In this document: positions 47,225 to 59,800 of the stretch, one piece after another | Layout: each line of letters starts with the position of its first letter | Numbering within the stretch: the stretch's first letter is position 1 | NCBI RefSeq assembly: GCF_036588685.1 | Contig: NC_086386.1 | Coordinates: forward strand, 1,476,710 to 1,540,709 | Reading direction: 5' to 3' | Origin: Mytilus trossulus | Taxonomy: Eukaryota > Mollusca > Bivalvia > Mytilida > Mytilidae | DNA length: 64,000 nt | Notes under the pieces: model-generated | Seen by the model: the letters and a program-made list of their open reading frames with translations, nothing else | Told to the model about the DNA's origin: nothing | Database searches by the model: none | Position numbers and translations under genes: made by a program

Positions 47225-47735
47225 ATGTACGGTGGCTGTGCGGTCAAGTGTTCAGGTGGCCTGGCGTTGTTCGTGCATTAACTCACGAACCGTTCAACCA
47301 ATATAAAAAAAGAAGATGTGGTATGATTGCCAATGAGACAACTATCCACAAAAGACCAAAATTACACAAACATTAAAAACTATAGGTCAGCAAACCGTTC
47401 AACCAAAGCTTTTTTAATTTTAATATGTTGTTACTGACAACAAAATGAAGGTCAAGTTCAATGATGACCATTTTGACCTTTCAGGAGTTATGGTTCTTGA
47501 AAGATTGAAAAATGGTGTTTTCAAGTGTGTCAATGTATTTACTCACAAACCGTTCAACTAAAGCTTTCTAAATTCAAATGTGTTGTTACTGATGACAAAA
47601 TGGAGGTCAAGTCTGATGTTGATGATTTTCACTTTCACCGTTCATTAGTTATGGTTCTTGTGATATTGAAAAATGCCAGGACACGAATAAATATTAATAA
47701 ATCCGGTTTGCTGTCGCTCTGACAGCCTCTTGTTA
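47225..47735. repeat. Composite dispersed repeat
   Basis: ACTCACGAACCGTTCAACCA occurs at about 47260 and in related form at 47400 and 47545, around a GATGTGGTATGATTGCCAAT segment of the common dispersed family. It ends CTGTCGCTCTGACAGCCTC. Non-coding. Confidence 0.55.
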
Positions 47736-47959
47736 ATTACCTGGAGTATATAAGTATTAAGATCATAAGGGTATTATTAAATATACATGAGAAACAGTTG
47801 TGCATCCCACATCCTCAATACTTGGAAGCTTTTTACTTAGGAATAAAATGCTGAGGTTCACTATTTTTTTATCTTTTGACATATTGTCTGAATCTAAGAT
47901 TTCTGGAGATTCTTTTATTTTTGTAGGTGCTACTTTTCATTTATATGTCTGTATCCGTA

Positions 47960-50900
47960 TATCAATTAATATAGTGTCCCCTGACACTAGTGGATATCTC
48001 TGTATCCATATTTCAGTAGGTATATCCCTTGACACTAGTGGATATGATAAGATAAGATAAGAAAAGATAAGAAATTTTATTTCAAGTCGGGTTTAATTAA
48101 ATACAAACATAAGCTCTGTAGAGCTTTTTGCCGACATTAATAACAGTAACAACACACATATTAAGATACATAAAACACACATTTGAGACATACAAATTAT
48201 GATAGCTATATTGCAAGTAAAAAGTTCATAAATAAAAAGCATAGCACATGCAAGCAAGGCACTAAAACTGAAACATAAGCACATGCAAAGCAGAATGAAA
48301 TAAATAAAGCAAACTATGTCAGTTCCTATGTCCCCTGACTTTAGTGGATATGTCTATCCATATGTCAGTTACTTTATCCCCTGACACTAGTGGATATGTC
48401 TGTATCCATATGTCAGTTAGTGTATCCCCTGACACTAGTGGATATGTCTATCCATATGTCAGTTAGTGATATGTCTGTATCTGTATGTCAGTTAGTGTAT
48501 CCCCTGACAATAGTGGATATGTCTGTTCCCAAATGTTAGTTCCTATGTCCCTTGACACTAGTGGATATGTCTGTTTCCGTATGTCAGTTAGTGTATCCCC
48601 TGACACTAGTGGATATGTCTGTTCCCATATGTTAGTTCCTATGTCCCTTGACACTAGTGGATATGTCTGTATCCGTATGTCAGTTAGTGTATCCCACTTA
48701 TAATAGTGGATATGTCTGTATCCATATGTCAGTTAGGATATCCCCTTCACAATAGTGGAAATGTCTGTATCCATATGTAAGTTATTGTATCCCCTGACAA
48801 AAGTGGATATGTCTGTATTCAAATGTCTATTAGTGTAACCCCTGACACTAGTTGATATGTCTGTATCCGTATGTCAGTTAGTATATCCCCTTGACAATAG
48901 TTGAAATGTCTATTTCTGTATCCATATGTCAGTTAGTGTATCCCCTGACACTAGTGGATATGTCTGTTCCCATATGTTAGTTCCTATGTCCCTTGACACT
49001 AGTGGATATGTCTGTATCCGTATGTCAGTTAGTGTATACCACTTATAATAGTGGATATGTCTGCTCCCATATGTTAGTTCCTATGTCCCTTGACACTAGT
49101 GGATATGTCTGTATCCGTATATCAGTTAGTGTATCCCACTTATAATAGTGGATATGTCTGTATCCATATGTCAGTTAGGATATCCCCTTCACAATAGTGG
49201 AAATGTCTGTATCCATTTGTAAGTTATTGTATCCCCTGACAATAGTGGATATGTCTGTATTCAAATGTCTGTTAGTGTAACCCCTGACACTAGTTGATTT
49301 GTCTGTATCCGTATGTCAGTTAGTATATCCCCTTGACAATAGTTGAAATGTCTTTTTCTGTATCCAAATGTCAGTTAGTGTATCCCCTGACACTAGTTGA
49401 TATGTCTGTATCCGTATGTCAGTTAGTATATCCCCTTGACAATAGTTGAAATGTCTATTTCTGTATCCATGTCAGTTAGTGTATCCCCTGACACTAGTTG
49501 ATATGTCTGTATCCGTATGTCAGTTAGTATATCCCCTTGACAATAGTTGAAATGTCAAATTCTGCATCCATATGTCAGTTAGTGTATCCCCTGACAATAG
49601 TGGATATGTCTGTATCCATATGTCAGTTAGTATATCCCCTTGAAAATAGTGGATATGTCTATCCATATGCCAGTTAGTGTTTTCCCTAACACTAGTGGAT
49701 ATGTCTGTATCCGTATGTCAGTTAGTATATCCCCTTGACAATAGTGGATATGTCTATTCATATGTCAGGAAGTGTATCCCCTGACACTAGTGGATATGTC
49801 TGTATCCGTATGTCAGTTTGCATATTCCCTTGACAATAGTGGATATGTCTATTCATATGTCGGTTAGTCTATCCTCTAACACTAGTGGATATATCTGTAT
49901 CCATATGTCAGTAAGTGTATCCCTCGACACTATTGGGCTTTGCTTATTGTTGAAGGCCGTACGGTGACACTAGTGGATATGTCTGTATCCGTATGTCAGT
50001 TAGTATATCCCCTTGACAAAAGTGGATATGTTTATCCATTTGTCAATTAGTGTATCCTCTAACACTTATGGATATGTCTGTATCCATATGTCAGTTAGTG
50101 TATCCCCTTACTCTAGTGGATATCTTTGTATCCATATGCAGTTGTTATATCCCCTGACACTAGAGAATATGTGTCAGTGTGTGTATTCCCGGACATTAAT
50201 GCTTATGTATGTATCCATATATCACTACACTAGTGGATATATTTGTATGTCAGTTAGTATATCCCCTTACTCTAGTGGATATTTTTGTATCCATATGCAG
50301 TTGTTATATCCCCTGACACTACAGAATATGTCTGTACTTGTATGTAAGTTATTATATCCCCTGAAACTAGTGGATATGTCTGTACCTGTGTGTAAGTTAT
50401 ACTATTCCCTGACTCTAGTGGATATATCTGTATCCGTATGTCAGTTAGTGTATCCCCTGTAACTAGAGGATATGCCTGTGTTCGTATGTCAGTTAGTATA
50501 TCCCCTGTTACTAGAGGATATGTCTGTATCCATATGTCAGTTAGTGTATCCCATGACAATAGTGGATATGTCTGTATCCATATGTCAGTTCATATGTCCC
50601 CTGACACTAGTGGTAGGTCTGTATCCGTATGTCAGTTAGTGAATCCCCCTGATAAAAATGGATATGTCTGTATCCATATGTCAGTTCCTATGTCCCATGA
50701 CACTAGTGGATATGTCTGTATCCGTATGTAAGTTAGTATATCCCCTGACACTAGTGGATATGTCTGTATCCGTATGTCAGTTAGTGTATCCCCTGACAAT
50801 AGTGGATATGTCTGTATCCGTATGTCAGTAAGTGTATCCCCTGACACTAGTGGATATGTCTGTATCCGTATGTCAGTTAGTGTATCCCCTGACAATAGTG

Positions 50901-52430
50901 GATATGTCTGTATCCGTATGTCAATTAGTGTGTCCCCTGACACTAGTGGATATGTCTGTATCCGTATGTCAGTAAGTGTATCCCCTGACAATAGTGGATA
51001 TGTCTGTATCCGTATGTCAGTAAGTGATATGTCTGTATCCGTATGTCAGTAAGTGATATGTCTGTTTCCGTATGTCAATTAGTGTGTCCCCTGAAACTAG
51101 TGAATATGTCTATCCATATGTCAGTTAGTGTACCCCCTGACAATAGTGGATATGTCTGTATTCATATTCAGTAAGTGTATCTCCTGACAATAGTGGATAT
51201 GTCTGTATCCGTATGTCAGTAAGTGATATGTCTGTATCCGTATGTCAGTAAGTGATATGTCTGTATTCGTATGTCAGTTAGTGTATCCCCTGAAACTAGT
51301 GAATATGTCTATCCATATGTCAGTTAGTGTATCCCCTGACAATAGTGGATATGTCTGTATTCATGTTCAGTAAGTGTATCCCCTGACAATAGTGGATATG
51401 TTTGTATCCGTATGTCAGTATGTGATATGTCTGTATCCGTATGTCAGTTTGTGCATCCCCTGACACTAATGCTTATGTATGTATTTATATGTCAGTACAC
51501 TAGTGGATATATCCGTATGTCAGTTAGTATATCCCCTTACACTAGATGATATGTCTGTATTCGTATGTCAGTTAGTATACCCCTTTACACTAGTGGATAT
51601 ATCTGTATCCATATTCAATTGGTATATCCCCTGACACTGGGGGATATGTGTGTACCTGTATATAAGTTATTATATCCCCTGACACTAGAGAATATGTCTG
51701 TACCTGTATGTAAGTTTGTGGTGTTTCACTTTTTTGGTATAGAGTTATCCTTCTTTGTACAGGTTTAGAGTAAACACATTTTGGGGTAGTTCCCATCCCC
51801 TTTCCATAATAGCTCTCAAAATTCAGCCATAGAACACGTTTTCAGTTCAATCAAAACAAAATTAGAATAATAGAAGTCCCCCACAGACTTTCTACCTTCC
51901 CCTGGGAAGTATGTATTGTATGGAAATAAAGAACATTTATAGAACATTAGGCTTTCATATATAGTTATAGAACCCCAGAACACTACAAAGTTATTATATC
52001 CCCTGACACTAGAGAATATGTCTGTACCTGTATGTAAGTTATTATTTCCCCTGACTCTAGTGGATATGTCTGTGTTAGTATGATAGTAAGTATATCCCCC
52101 TACACTAGAGGATTTGTCTGTGTTAGTATGATAGTAAGTATATCCCCCTACACTAATGGATATGTCTGAGTTAGTATGTCAGTTAGTATATCCCGTTACT
52201 AGAGGATATGTCTGTCCCTGTGTGTAAGTTATACTATCCCCTGACTCTAGTGGATATGTCTGTATCCATATTCAGTTGTTATATCCCTTGACACTAGAGA
52301 ATATGTCTGTACCTGTGTGTAAGTTATCATATCCCCTATTACTAGAGGATATGTGTGTATCCGTATGTCAGTTAGTATATCCCCTGTTACTATAAGTGAT
52401 TTATGTATCCATATGTCAGTAAGATTTTCA
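47960..52430. repeat. 4.4-kb minisatellite, 48-bp unit
   Basis: The core unit is CTGACACTAGTGGATATGTC followed by TGTATCCGTATGTCAGTTAG and TGTATCCC. There are about 80 units, with variants (ACAATAGTGG; TTCCCATATGTTAGTTCC; CCTTACTCTAG) and partial units. As 48 is 16 codons, both strands stay open for long stretches (up to 149 codons) and give 16-residue periodic peptides; I do not call these genes. Interruptions are a LINE tail at 48045-48305 and unrelated DNA at about 51715-51990. A dispersed-repeat fragment lies at 49930-49965. Confidence 0.9.
48045..48305 (-). mobile_element. LINE-type 3' end inserted in the 48-bp array
   Basis: It starts with a GATAA tandem tail (GATAAGATAAGAAAAGATAA), then AAATTTTATTTCAAGTC and GCTCTGTAGAGCTTTTTGCC. 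A simple-repeat tail next to an inverse AATAAAATTT is the signature of a truncated retroelement 3' end, here in minus orientation. It splits the surrounding array. Confidence 0.6.
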
Positions 52431-52439
52431 TTCATAGGC

Positions 52440-53740
52440 AGTCAAGCATACGAGACATTGTAGCGTGTCCACACTTGTAGTTATGATGTTTATTTAAATT
52501 AGTGAATGTTTGCAGTTTTTTATGTGTCAAATTTCATACAAATATAAAGAAATGAGGCACGATTTGCACTGATACAGTTACCTCCAAATTACATCATTTT
52601 AAACTGGTATATGTTTTCAGCTTTGAAAAATTACAAATTACAATTGGCAAAAAAACAAAATTAATGGTCAATGTGTCCATGGGACACAGATGATGCCCCC
52701 GCTTACACATATAATGTAAATCAAGTGCGTGTTTGCACTGAAGGGTAAAAAATGTTTTAATTTAACACTGGAAGGCAAAATAAAACACTGCATTGTATAG
52801 AGCATTGATTGTAGTTGATTCAACTATAATCATGGACAAAGAAAGATATCTCTAATTTTTAAAATTACTTGAGCAATGACATCTTTGATATTTTTAGAAT
52901 AAAAATTTAAAAAAAATGCATTTTCCATTTGTAAAGGACATAACTCTAGAAAATTAAACCTGACGCCACCAAAATTCATATTTGATCTGTGTATTTTGGT
53001 GATAAGCATTGTTTGTAAGTTTCATAACATTTGGTTGAGGCAAACTTAAGTTAGAGAACGGCAACCAATTTTGTACTGATGGACAAGGGAAAAAGTTAAT
53101 GCCCCCTCCCCCTTAATTGAGTTAAAATTTGTTAATACTGAGACTACTTTAAAATTGTTATAGTATATTCAACAAACAGTTTTCTAGTTAAGAAATTTTG
53201 ATAGTAGAGTTTTAAAAACAACTTCGTCAGAATCAGGTTAACAAGATCTTAAATAATACACTTGTCCAATAAATTTCAAAATACAGTGAACTCCATAACC
53301 GCAATACACGATCAAGTCATTATACTACTAGTATGTAAATTATAGTATGCAAATAATCAACATTTTTGTTATTATAATGTATTCTTAAGTCAATCAAATG
53401 TCTAAAATGAAGTTAAATGTCACTTGAGATATATACGAGTAAAGAATGTGAGAGAAATATTCTTTTTATATTTAATAATTGTTGTTTTCAATATTGATTT
53501 TTCAATTACCAATGGAAGTTTTCATGTTTTACTTTTAATTAAATAATGCATTTTTTGAAATGAAATGAAAAGAGAATGATACTAGAACAATAATACTAGA
53601 AATAGAAACAATGAATAACCAAACTATCAAAACACTACAATAAAATTAATATCATCAATATCATATTTGATATATCAATCAAATATGACTCTGCCACAAT
53701 CACCTGCGTATATATATTCTCGTTTGAATTTTTTAATGTC
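52440..53740. other. Intergenic AT-rich DNA with an old dispersed repeat
   Basis: Near 52980-53060, GATAAGCATTGTTTGTAAGT then TTCATAACATTTGGTTGAGG matches a diverged copy at about 18990-19060. Otherwise no gene, RNA or terminal repeat is visible. Confidence 0.45.
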
Positions 53741-53744
53741 ATTT

Positions 53745-53895
53745 CGGGACATTTTATAGCGGACTATGCGGTATTGGCTTTCCTCATTGTTAAAGGCCGT
53801 ACGGTGACCTATAGTTGTTAATTTCTGTGTCATTTTGGTTTTTTGTGGAGAGTTGTCTCATTGGCAATCATACCACATCTTCTTTTTTTTCTGTG
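53745..53895 (+). repeat. Dispersed repeat, GAGTTGTCTCATTGGCAATC type
   Basis: It includes GGCTTTCCTCATTGTTAAAG, GGCCGTACGGTGACCTATAG and GGCAATCATACCACATCTTC. Related copies are at about 37490 and 49940 on this strand, and inverse copies at 6780, 17190, 39520 and 47315. It is the most frequent short dispersed repeat in the window. Confidence 0.75.
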
Positions 53896-54204
53896 AAACA
53901 AACTTGAAGAAAAAACAACATGAAAAAAAATCCCAATAAATAAACAACAAATGTGACAAACAGCAACCAACGACAGCCACTGTTGTTTTGCGGGATCCTG
54001 ATTTCAGACCGGCACATATGTGACTAGGTTAAACGTGTTTGCGAGCGCTCAATTATAGTGCCCACTAAATAATCTAATGTAAGTTTAAAGCTCAGTCGAA
54101 CTTGTTTTTTTTTAGGTCAACTCTTAATAAAACTTAATTAAGATATATCCTCGTCTGTTGTTGACAATCTCTACATTTTTTTCTATCTTAATGTTTATGT
54201 TCAG

Positions 54205-54324
54205 TGGCGGATCCAGGGGGAGGGTTCCGGGGGTTGGACCCTCCCCCTTTTTTGAACGATCTATGCATTTGAATGGGGACATATAGTTGGACCCTCATTT
54301 TCAAATGGCTGGATCCGCTACTGA
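54205..54324. mobile_element. hAT-like MITE, short copy with 5-bp target duplication
   Basis: It begins CAGTGGCGGATCCAG and ends CTGGATCCGCTACTG, near-perfect inverse ends. ATGTT lies on both sides. The inside differs from the 17330 element, so only the termini are shared, as expected when two non-autonomous families use one transposase. Confidence 0.75.
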
Positions 54325-55010
54325 TGTTTGTGCTAGATTTTTTAGTCTGCTTAGAAATCATCCACGCACAGTGGTTTCTGGCTTGCAAAGGATCTTCCAT
54401 TACGCTTCTTATTAAAAAATAATTCTGTGAGTTGATATTTGTCTTCAGTGGTTTGATTGATTTGACAGGCGCTATCTTCTGATTTTCTTGCCATTTGTGA
54501 TAAAATAACGAGTTACAGAAAAAGAGTTTTAATAATATAAAAGTACTTCATCATGGCAAAATTATTATGGAACAAAGACACAACCTTGTCATGGCCAACT
54601 GAAACGAACGAAACTTTTTTCAATGAGAAAAAACAGACAAATTATGGAAGAATGAATCAATGAAAACGTAACAATGTTTGCCTAAATAGCAACACATACA
54701 TAAGTGGGTGATTACTTATATACAGTATTTCAAACTTTATAATAACAAATAGCTGAAGGTGTAATAGGTATAAATAGTAAGCATTAGAACATGTGAGCAT
54801 TCTACTTTTTTACAATTACAAAAGTAGTAACCAAGTTTTGATGTATTCCATATCGATTGCTGCTCTCTCACAATGGCGGATTTTGCTCATGGTTCTATAT
54901 AAACGTTAAGCATTCTTAGTTTGACAACAAATTTACAAAACCGTATACATATTTCCCATAAAATTACAAAACAAAAGTTAAATCATTATCTAATTGCCAT
55001 TGCGTCACTT

Positions 55011-56386
55011 TTATCCAATAGTAGGTTTTGTCGCGACCTTGCCCTCAGCATCAGTAAATATACGAACTCGATCAACTCGATAGTCCATTGTTACCATAGA
55101 ATTCTCTGGTAAAACTTGAATCTGAAATATATAAAATAGACATCATTTTTACCTCGGGGAGAGATAACCTTAGATGTATTTGGCCAAACTTTTAGGAACT
55201 TTTGGTTCTCAATGCTCTTCAACTTCGGACTTTATTTTGCCCTTTAACATTTTTTTAATTCGAGCGTCACTGGTAAGTCTTTTGTAGACGAAACGCGCGT
55301 CTGGCGCAAATACTAAATTTCAATCCTGATATTTATGATGAGTTTAATTATTATACTCATGAGATGTATCAAAAGTATTGTAAAAAGAAACGTATTGAAC
55401 TGGCCTACAGAGGAGTAGATTTTAGGAGGATGCAACCCTTGTTGGGCTTCATATATAGTAAATGTATAGAAGTTGTTATACAATATACAATAAGAAGTAA
55501 ATCAATTCATCTACCACAGGTTCACCGTCCAAAATATGTGGATCAGACCATAATTCTTTTCATCATTGTAAACATATCATCGATGTTAGGTCACATAACA
55601 ACGGAATTATTTTTATGTAACATATAAATGAAAAACTTTTCTACAGCAGTTTAAAACTCACATTCAGTTTACTAACTTACTGTCATATTTGGATATTCAT
55701 TCCTAATTTTTTCTTCAGCTTCTTGCCAAGTCTTAAAAAATACATTTGTTAATTAGATTTATAATATGAAAATTAATACAATTACAAAAAGAAAGCTACA
55801 GCTATAGCTACAGGAAGTCATGATAATTAGTTAGGCTCAGTAGATAGAGCAGTCACAGTTAAATCATAATGAAATTTCAATTAAAAAATAAGCATGTGAT
55901 TATAACAAAATTTTGAAACTGGACAGTCTTTCTTTCACTGTGAGGATATCTACACACAACAAATTATTACAGTGCATGAGTCTGATCCTGGATACGGCAC
56001 TACATATGACTAAAAATATATATATTTCTATTGTTTCCTAAGTTTATAACCTTAATAAATTTATATAATATTGGAGATTATTAACAAAGGAATTTAATAC
56101 AAAGATATTTTAGATTTAAAACATAAAAAAACAAATAGTTGGAATGCTTCGTGGTTTGATGTGTAATTAGATAGATCTCAATTGACAGTTAAAGTGAAAA
56201 GGGTTGTTGATTGGAGAAAAAAAACCCATACATATAAACAGATAAAAGAAGACCTCTCCGGTTACATGTTGGTGGCAACGAAGGTTCATTATGTCCATTG
56301 CTTAAAAGCAAGTCTTAAAAATAAATCCTACAAAACACAGGATTACTTACCATCCCCACTAATTCTGGCCATTCGCTCTTCGACAT
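55011..56386 (-). CDS. Potato inhibitor I family (I13) serine protease inhibitor, 65 residues
   Basis: Three exons: 56351-56386 (ATG, MSKSEWPELVGM), 55681-55731 (TWQEAEEKIRNEYPNMT) and 55011-55121 (to TAA); GT-AG borders, phase 0 at both junctions. The product matches the chymotrypsin inhibitor 2 / eglin fold: EWPELVG at the N-terminus, one helix (residues 13-26), strand IQVLPEN, the reactive loop SMVTMDYR, then VDRVRIF and a C-terminal Gly. By alignment with CI-2 and eglin c the scissile bond is Met41-Asp42. A Met P1 suits chymotrypsin-, elastase- or subtilisin-like targets. The loop-supporting Arg residues (47 and 49) are present. There is no Cys and no signal peptide, so it is either cytosolic or released by another route. 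The gene diverges from TMEM165 across about 470 bp. The family call is strong; the target is unknown. Confidence 0.92.
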
Positions 56387-56854
56387 TTTGTATTTTATAT
56401 CTCTGTGTGGGCGTGGCACATAAACAAACTGAAAGTGAAACTTGCTACTTCCGTTTTCTTCTTCACTAAAAAATCCTATTCACAAATGCATGACATATTT
56501 GCGTGTGCATTAAGTGTAGTAAAGTCTCGCTGTAAGAAAGAATTATGACATTTAAGCAAACGAATGCTTTGTTTTGACCACTTTTAACGAGTCTTTGCGA
56601 AACTAAAATACAGGGCCGAGACAAAGAAGGACGAGATATCTAAAACCGGAAAACATTTTTGTTTAACCGGAAGTCCTCTTCAAACTTGACAAGCCAGATC
56701 AAAAAACGTCAACGTGACAACTGTTGGGAATAAAAAGTCAGATACAAAGCTGTTATTTACGATTTTATAGAGAAGTTGAATCGTGACCTCTAGTCGTAGT
56801 TTATAGAAATCAAAACAATTTTAAACCCTTACACATACAACTTTACGAGACAAA
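56387..56854. promoter_or_regulatory. Bidirectional promoter, I13 inhibitor / TMEM165
   Basis: The two start codons are 468 bp apart and point outward. Near the middle is AACCGGAAGT at 56665-56674, an ETS consensus, preceded by AAACCGGAAA at about 56644. CG content is higher than in flanking DNA (AGGGCCGAGACAAAGAAGGA, GACGAGATATC). No TATA box is clear. The layout mirrors the LIAS/TRMT9B promoter at 29955-30229. Confidence 0.55.
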
Positions 56855-59800
56855 ATGAAACTGATTACACGGTTTCTGTTTATTTTTACATGGACAATAT
56901 TATGCGTCTCTATTGTTGAAGTTTTATGTGAAAATCAAAAAGATATAGTGAAAGACATTATCAAAGGAAAACACGACGACAAATCTAGTGAGGTAAATTG
57001 CTTTAAAATTTCATAAACATCATCTTGAGCATCTATCTAATTACAGTACTCAGTAGTTTGATTTATCGCTGTGGATATCATTCACAGTTCAAATACCTGT
57101 GTGAGTTCATGGTTTAGTGGTTAAGACCGATGACTACAGTGCTGAAGGTCCCGAGTTGTATTCTCACTCGGAATGCTAAAAATATCAGTACATCAGAAGG
57201 GTGATTTTCACCCTCTCACACACATCTCTGGTACCCAGACTGGAGTTTAAACTAGAATGGGTACTACAGTTGGTCAAAGTTGCTCCCGACTACCGACTTT
57301 GACCTGGAGATCAATCTGCTGATATCTCTTCGGTTTGTCTGTTCCCGCCGAGCAGCCCGGTGGTTCTCTCTGAGTACTTTGGCTTCCTCCACCATAATAA
57401 CAGACTCTGCCCGGTGTCCTAACACTCCCTGGTGTTGGGTGGGGATTGTCCTTGTAAATATTGAACATTGTAAATACCTTAATGACACATCTTCATTAAT
57501 CCCAATAGGGAGTGTACACAGATTCCACTGTACCCTCGCAGCTTTCGAGGGGTGCTCCGTAAACGGAGGGATCTACGTACATACATACATACCTGACACA
57601 ATGTCATTGTATAGATAATAGAGAGAAACATTCCATTGTGTGAGTTCTTGGTCTAGTGGTTAAAACCGATGGCTGCAGTGCTGAAGGTCCAGAGTTCGAT
57701 TCTCACTCAGGGTGCTAAAAATATCAGTACTTTAGAAGGGTAATTTTCACCCTCTCACCCGCTTCTCTGGTACCCAGACCGGAGTTTAAACTAGAATGGG
57801 TACTTTGGGGGCCTTGGTTGGTCAAAGTTGTCCCCTACTTTGACCTGGAGACAAATCTTCTGATATCTCTCTGGTTTGTCTGTTTCCACCAAGTAGCCCG
57901 GTGGTTCTCTCCGAGTACTTTGGCTTCCTCCACCATAATAACAGACTTCGCGGTGTCCTACACGCTCCCTTGGGCGGTGTTGGATGGGGATTGTTCTGGT
58001 GGTGGGATAATTTTGTAAAGGACACATCTCCATTAATCCTTAGGGAGTGTACATGGATCTGCTGTACCCTTGCAAGGGCTGCGTCTAAATTGGCGGCATC
58101 TCGAGTACATACATGTACATAGATCATTAGAATTTATCACATACTGAGAATTGTGTCATTTGACTCCAGACACAGTGAATGGGGTCAAAGTCTGTATGAT
58201 TTTTTTTTTAACTTATATATTTGGTTAAAAAAAGAAACAGAAATACCGTTACGTTTCCGATTTTGATTTTGTTAATAAAAAAAATAAAAAATTCCACAAA
58301 ATTACCCTCCTAATATTTTAATATCATTAGAGGTGTTCCTGTCTATAGGAAGCTAATACAAAGAAGAAGAAGAAGTTAGGGATTTTACTTGTGACATTAT
58401 TTAAGTTATGATGTCAGCATGTTCATGTTCAATGTAATGAATGAAACGCAATGCATCTGGTAAAGTTAATTCATGTCAAAGACAAGGAATTATTAAAAAT
58501 GAAAACTTGGTATTGTGTTCCTCAAGTTCCTATATTTTACTACTTTGTGTAGACTACTCAAAATCTCACGACAACGAGACTGAAAAAAATGAGGTATATA
58601 TCTGTGTTCTGCACAATTGCATGAATTAAAAAAAGGGACAAACAATAATTTGAACGATTTTGAGTTCATTAGCATGATTAGTACAATAAAATTTCGGGAA
58701 ATTATACTGATTTAAAAAATTTTTTTTTTTTTTTTTTTTACTGTTATATTCATGATATTAGGGGACTTCATCCGGGTCCCCATATTAGTCGATGAGGTAC
58801 GTCGTAACTAGAAATAAGAATACAAATATTTTTTTATGCCATTCACATCACTCTCTGCTCTTAAAAGATATATTATTTGTAATTAATGTTTTCATACACC
58901 TTATCGCTAATACCGGCTGACCCGACCGCTTGAACTTTTGACATCAACAACAATCACTTTTCCATTGTCATGATTGTTGTGTCAGATATTTCGTTTTATG
59001 ACGTCAAAATTTGAAGGGAACCTGTGTGATATCCAGTAGTGGCGGACAAATAGCGATAAGGTTTATTATAGAGCAGCAGAATATGTTGACTTTGGTTAAC
59101 TTACTCAAAAAGAAATATAAACCATCATGCAGGAACAGAATTCTGAAATCAAAATTAAAAAAAAAAAATTAAATATAAAGGGACAAATTCAGTGGGGATG
59201 AATTAGCCTTAAAAATAAAAGGTGGGAAATTTTACGATCCTGTCATAAACAATATTACCTACCTTCAGCAATATCCTGTAAATTGTACTGTTGAAATCCT
59301 ATAGATTTTTAACAAAACTATCAACCAAATTCATATGATTATGATATTTTAATTAACAACTTACAGTTATTTCCAGGAATGGTTCAAACCATTAAAATCT
59401 CACTGATACCATAGATATGTTTTAAGATTTTTAATATTTATTTAATTAGACATGTTAAAATGTAGATACACATGATACAATACTTTCATGATTTTATTTC
59501 ATATTTTTATGGTGTCATCAACTATACTAGAATTGCACAACAGGAAATAAATATCTGACTTGATACACTTTTCTCAGAATTCTTCTTCTTTGAACTCTTA
59601 GATTTGTATTTTTTGTGGTCTACGAAACCCACCAAAAATTGGTTCATAAATTATAAGGAAGAGAAATGAATACATGTACATGTACATAGTTGTTTGTTGT
59701 TTGTCAATTAATTTCAACTGAGACAGTCTGTCAGTCTTATAATCTAGGAGGAGTTGACATAGTTAAAAATGATGTCCTGATACAAATATTTACAATTTAT

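Noticed and set aside
50013..51052. Open frames with SPDTSGYVCIRMSVSV repeats on the plus strand and matching frames on the minus strand
   Set aside because: The 48-bp period keeps both strands open. Variants and partial units break frames elsewhere, and no gene context is seen.
57110..57160. Possible tRNA gene
   Set aside because: Only box A/B remnants of a SINE head are present; no cloverleaf or acceptor stem can be drawn, and the body and TACA tail follow.
57264..58127. Overlapping frames of 60-112 codons on both strands
   Set aside because: They lie within the two SINE copies and mirror each other; no splice signals or protein resemblance.
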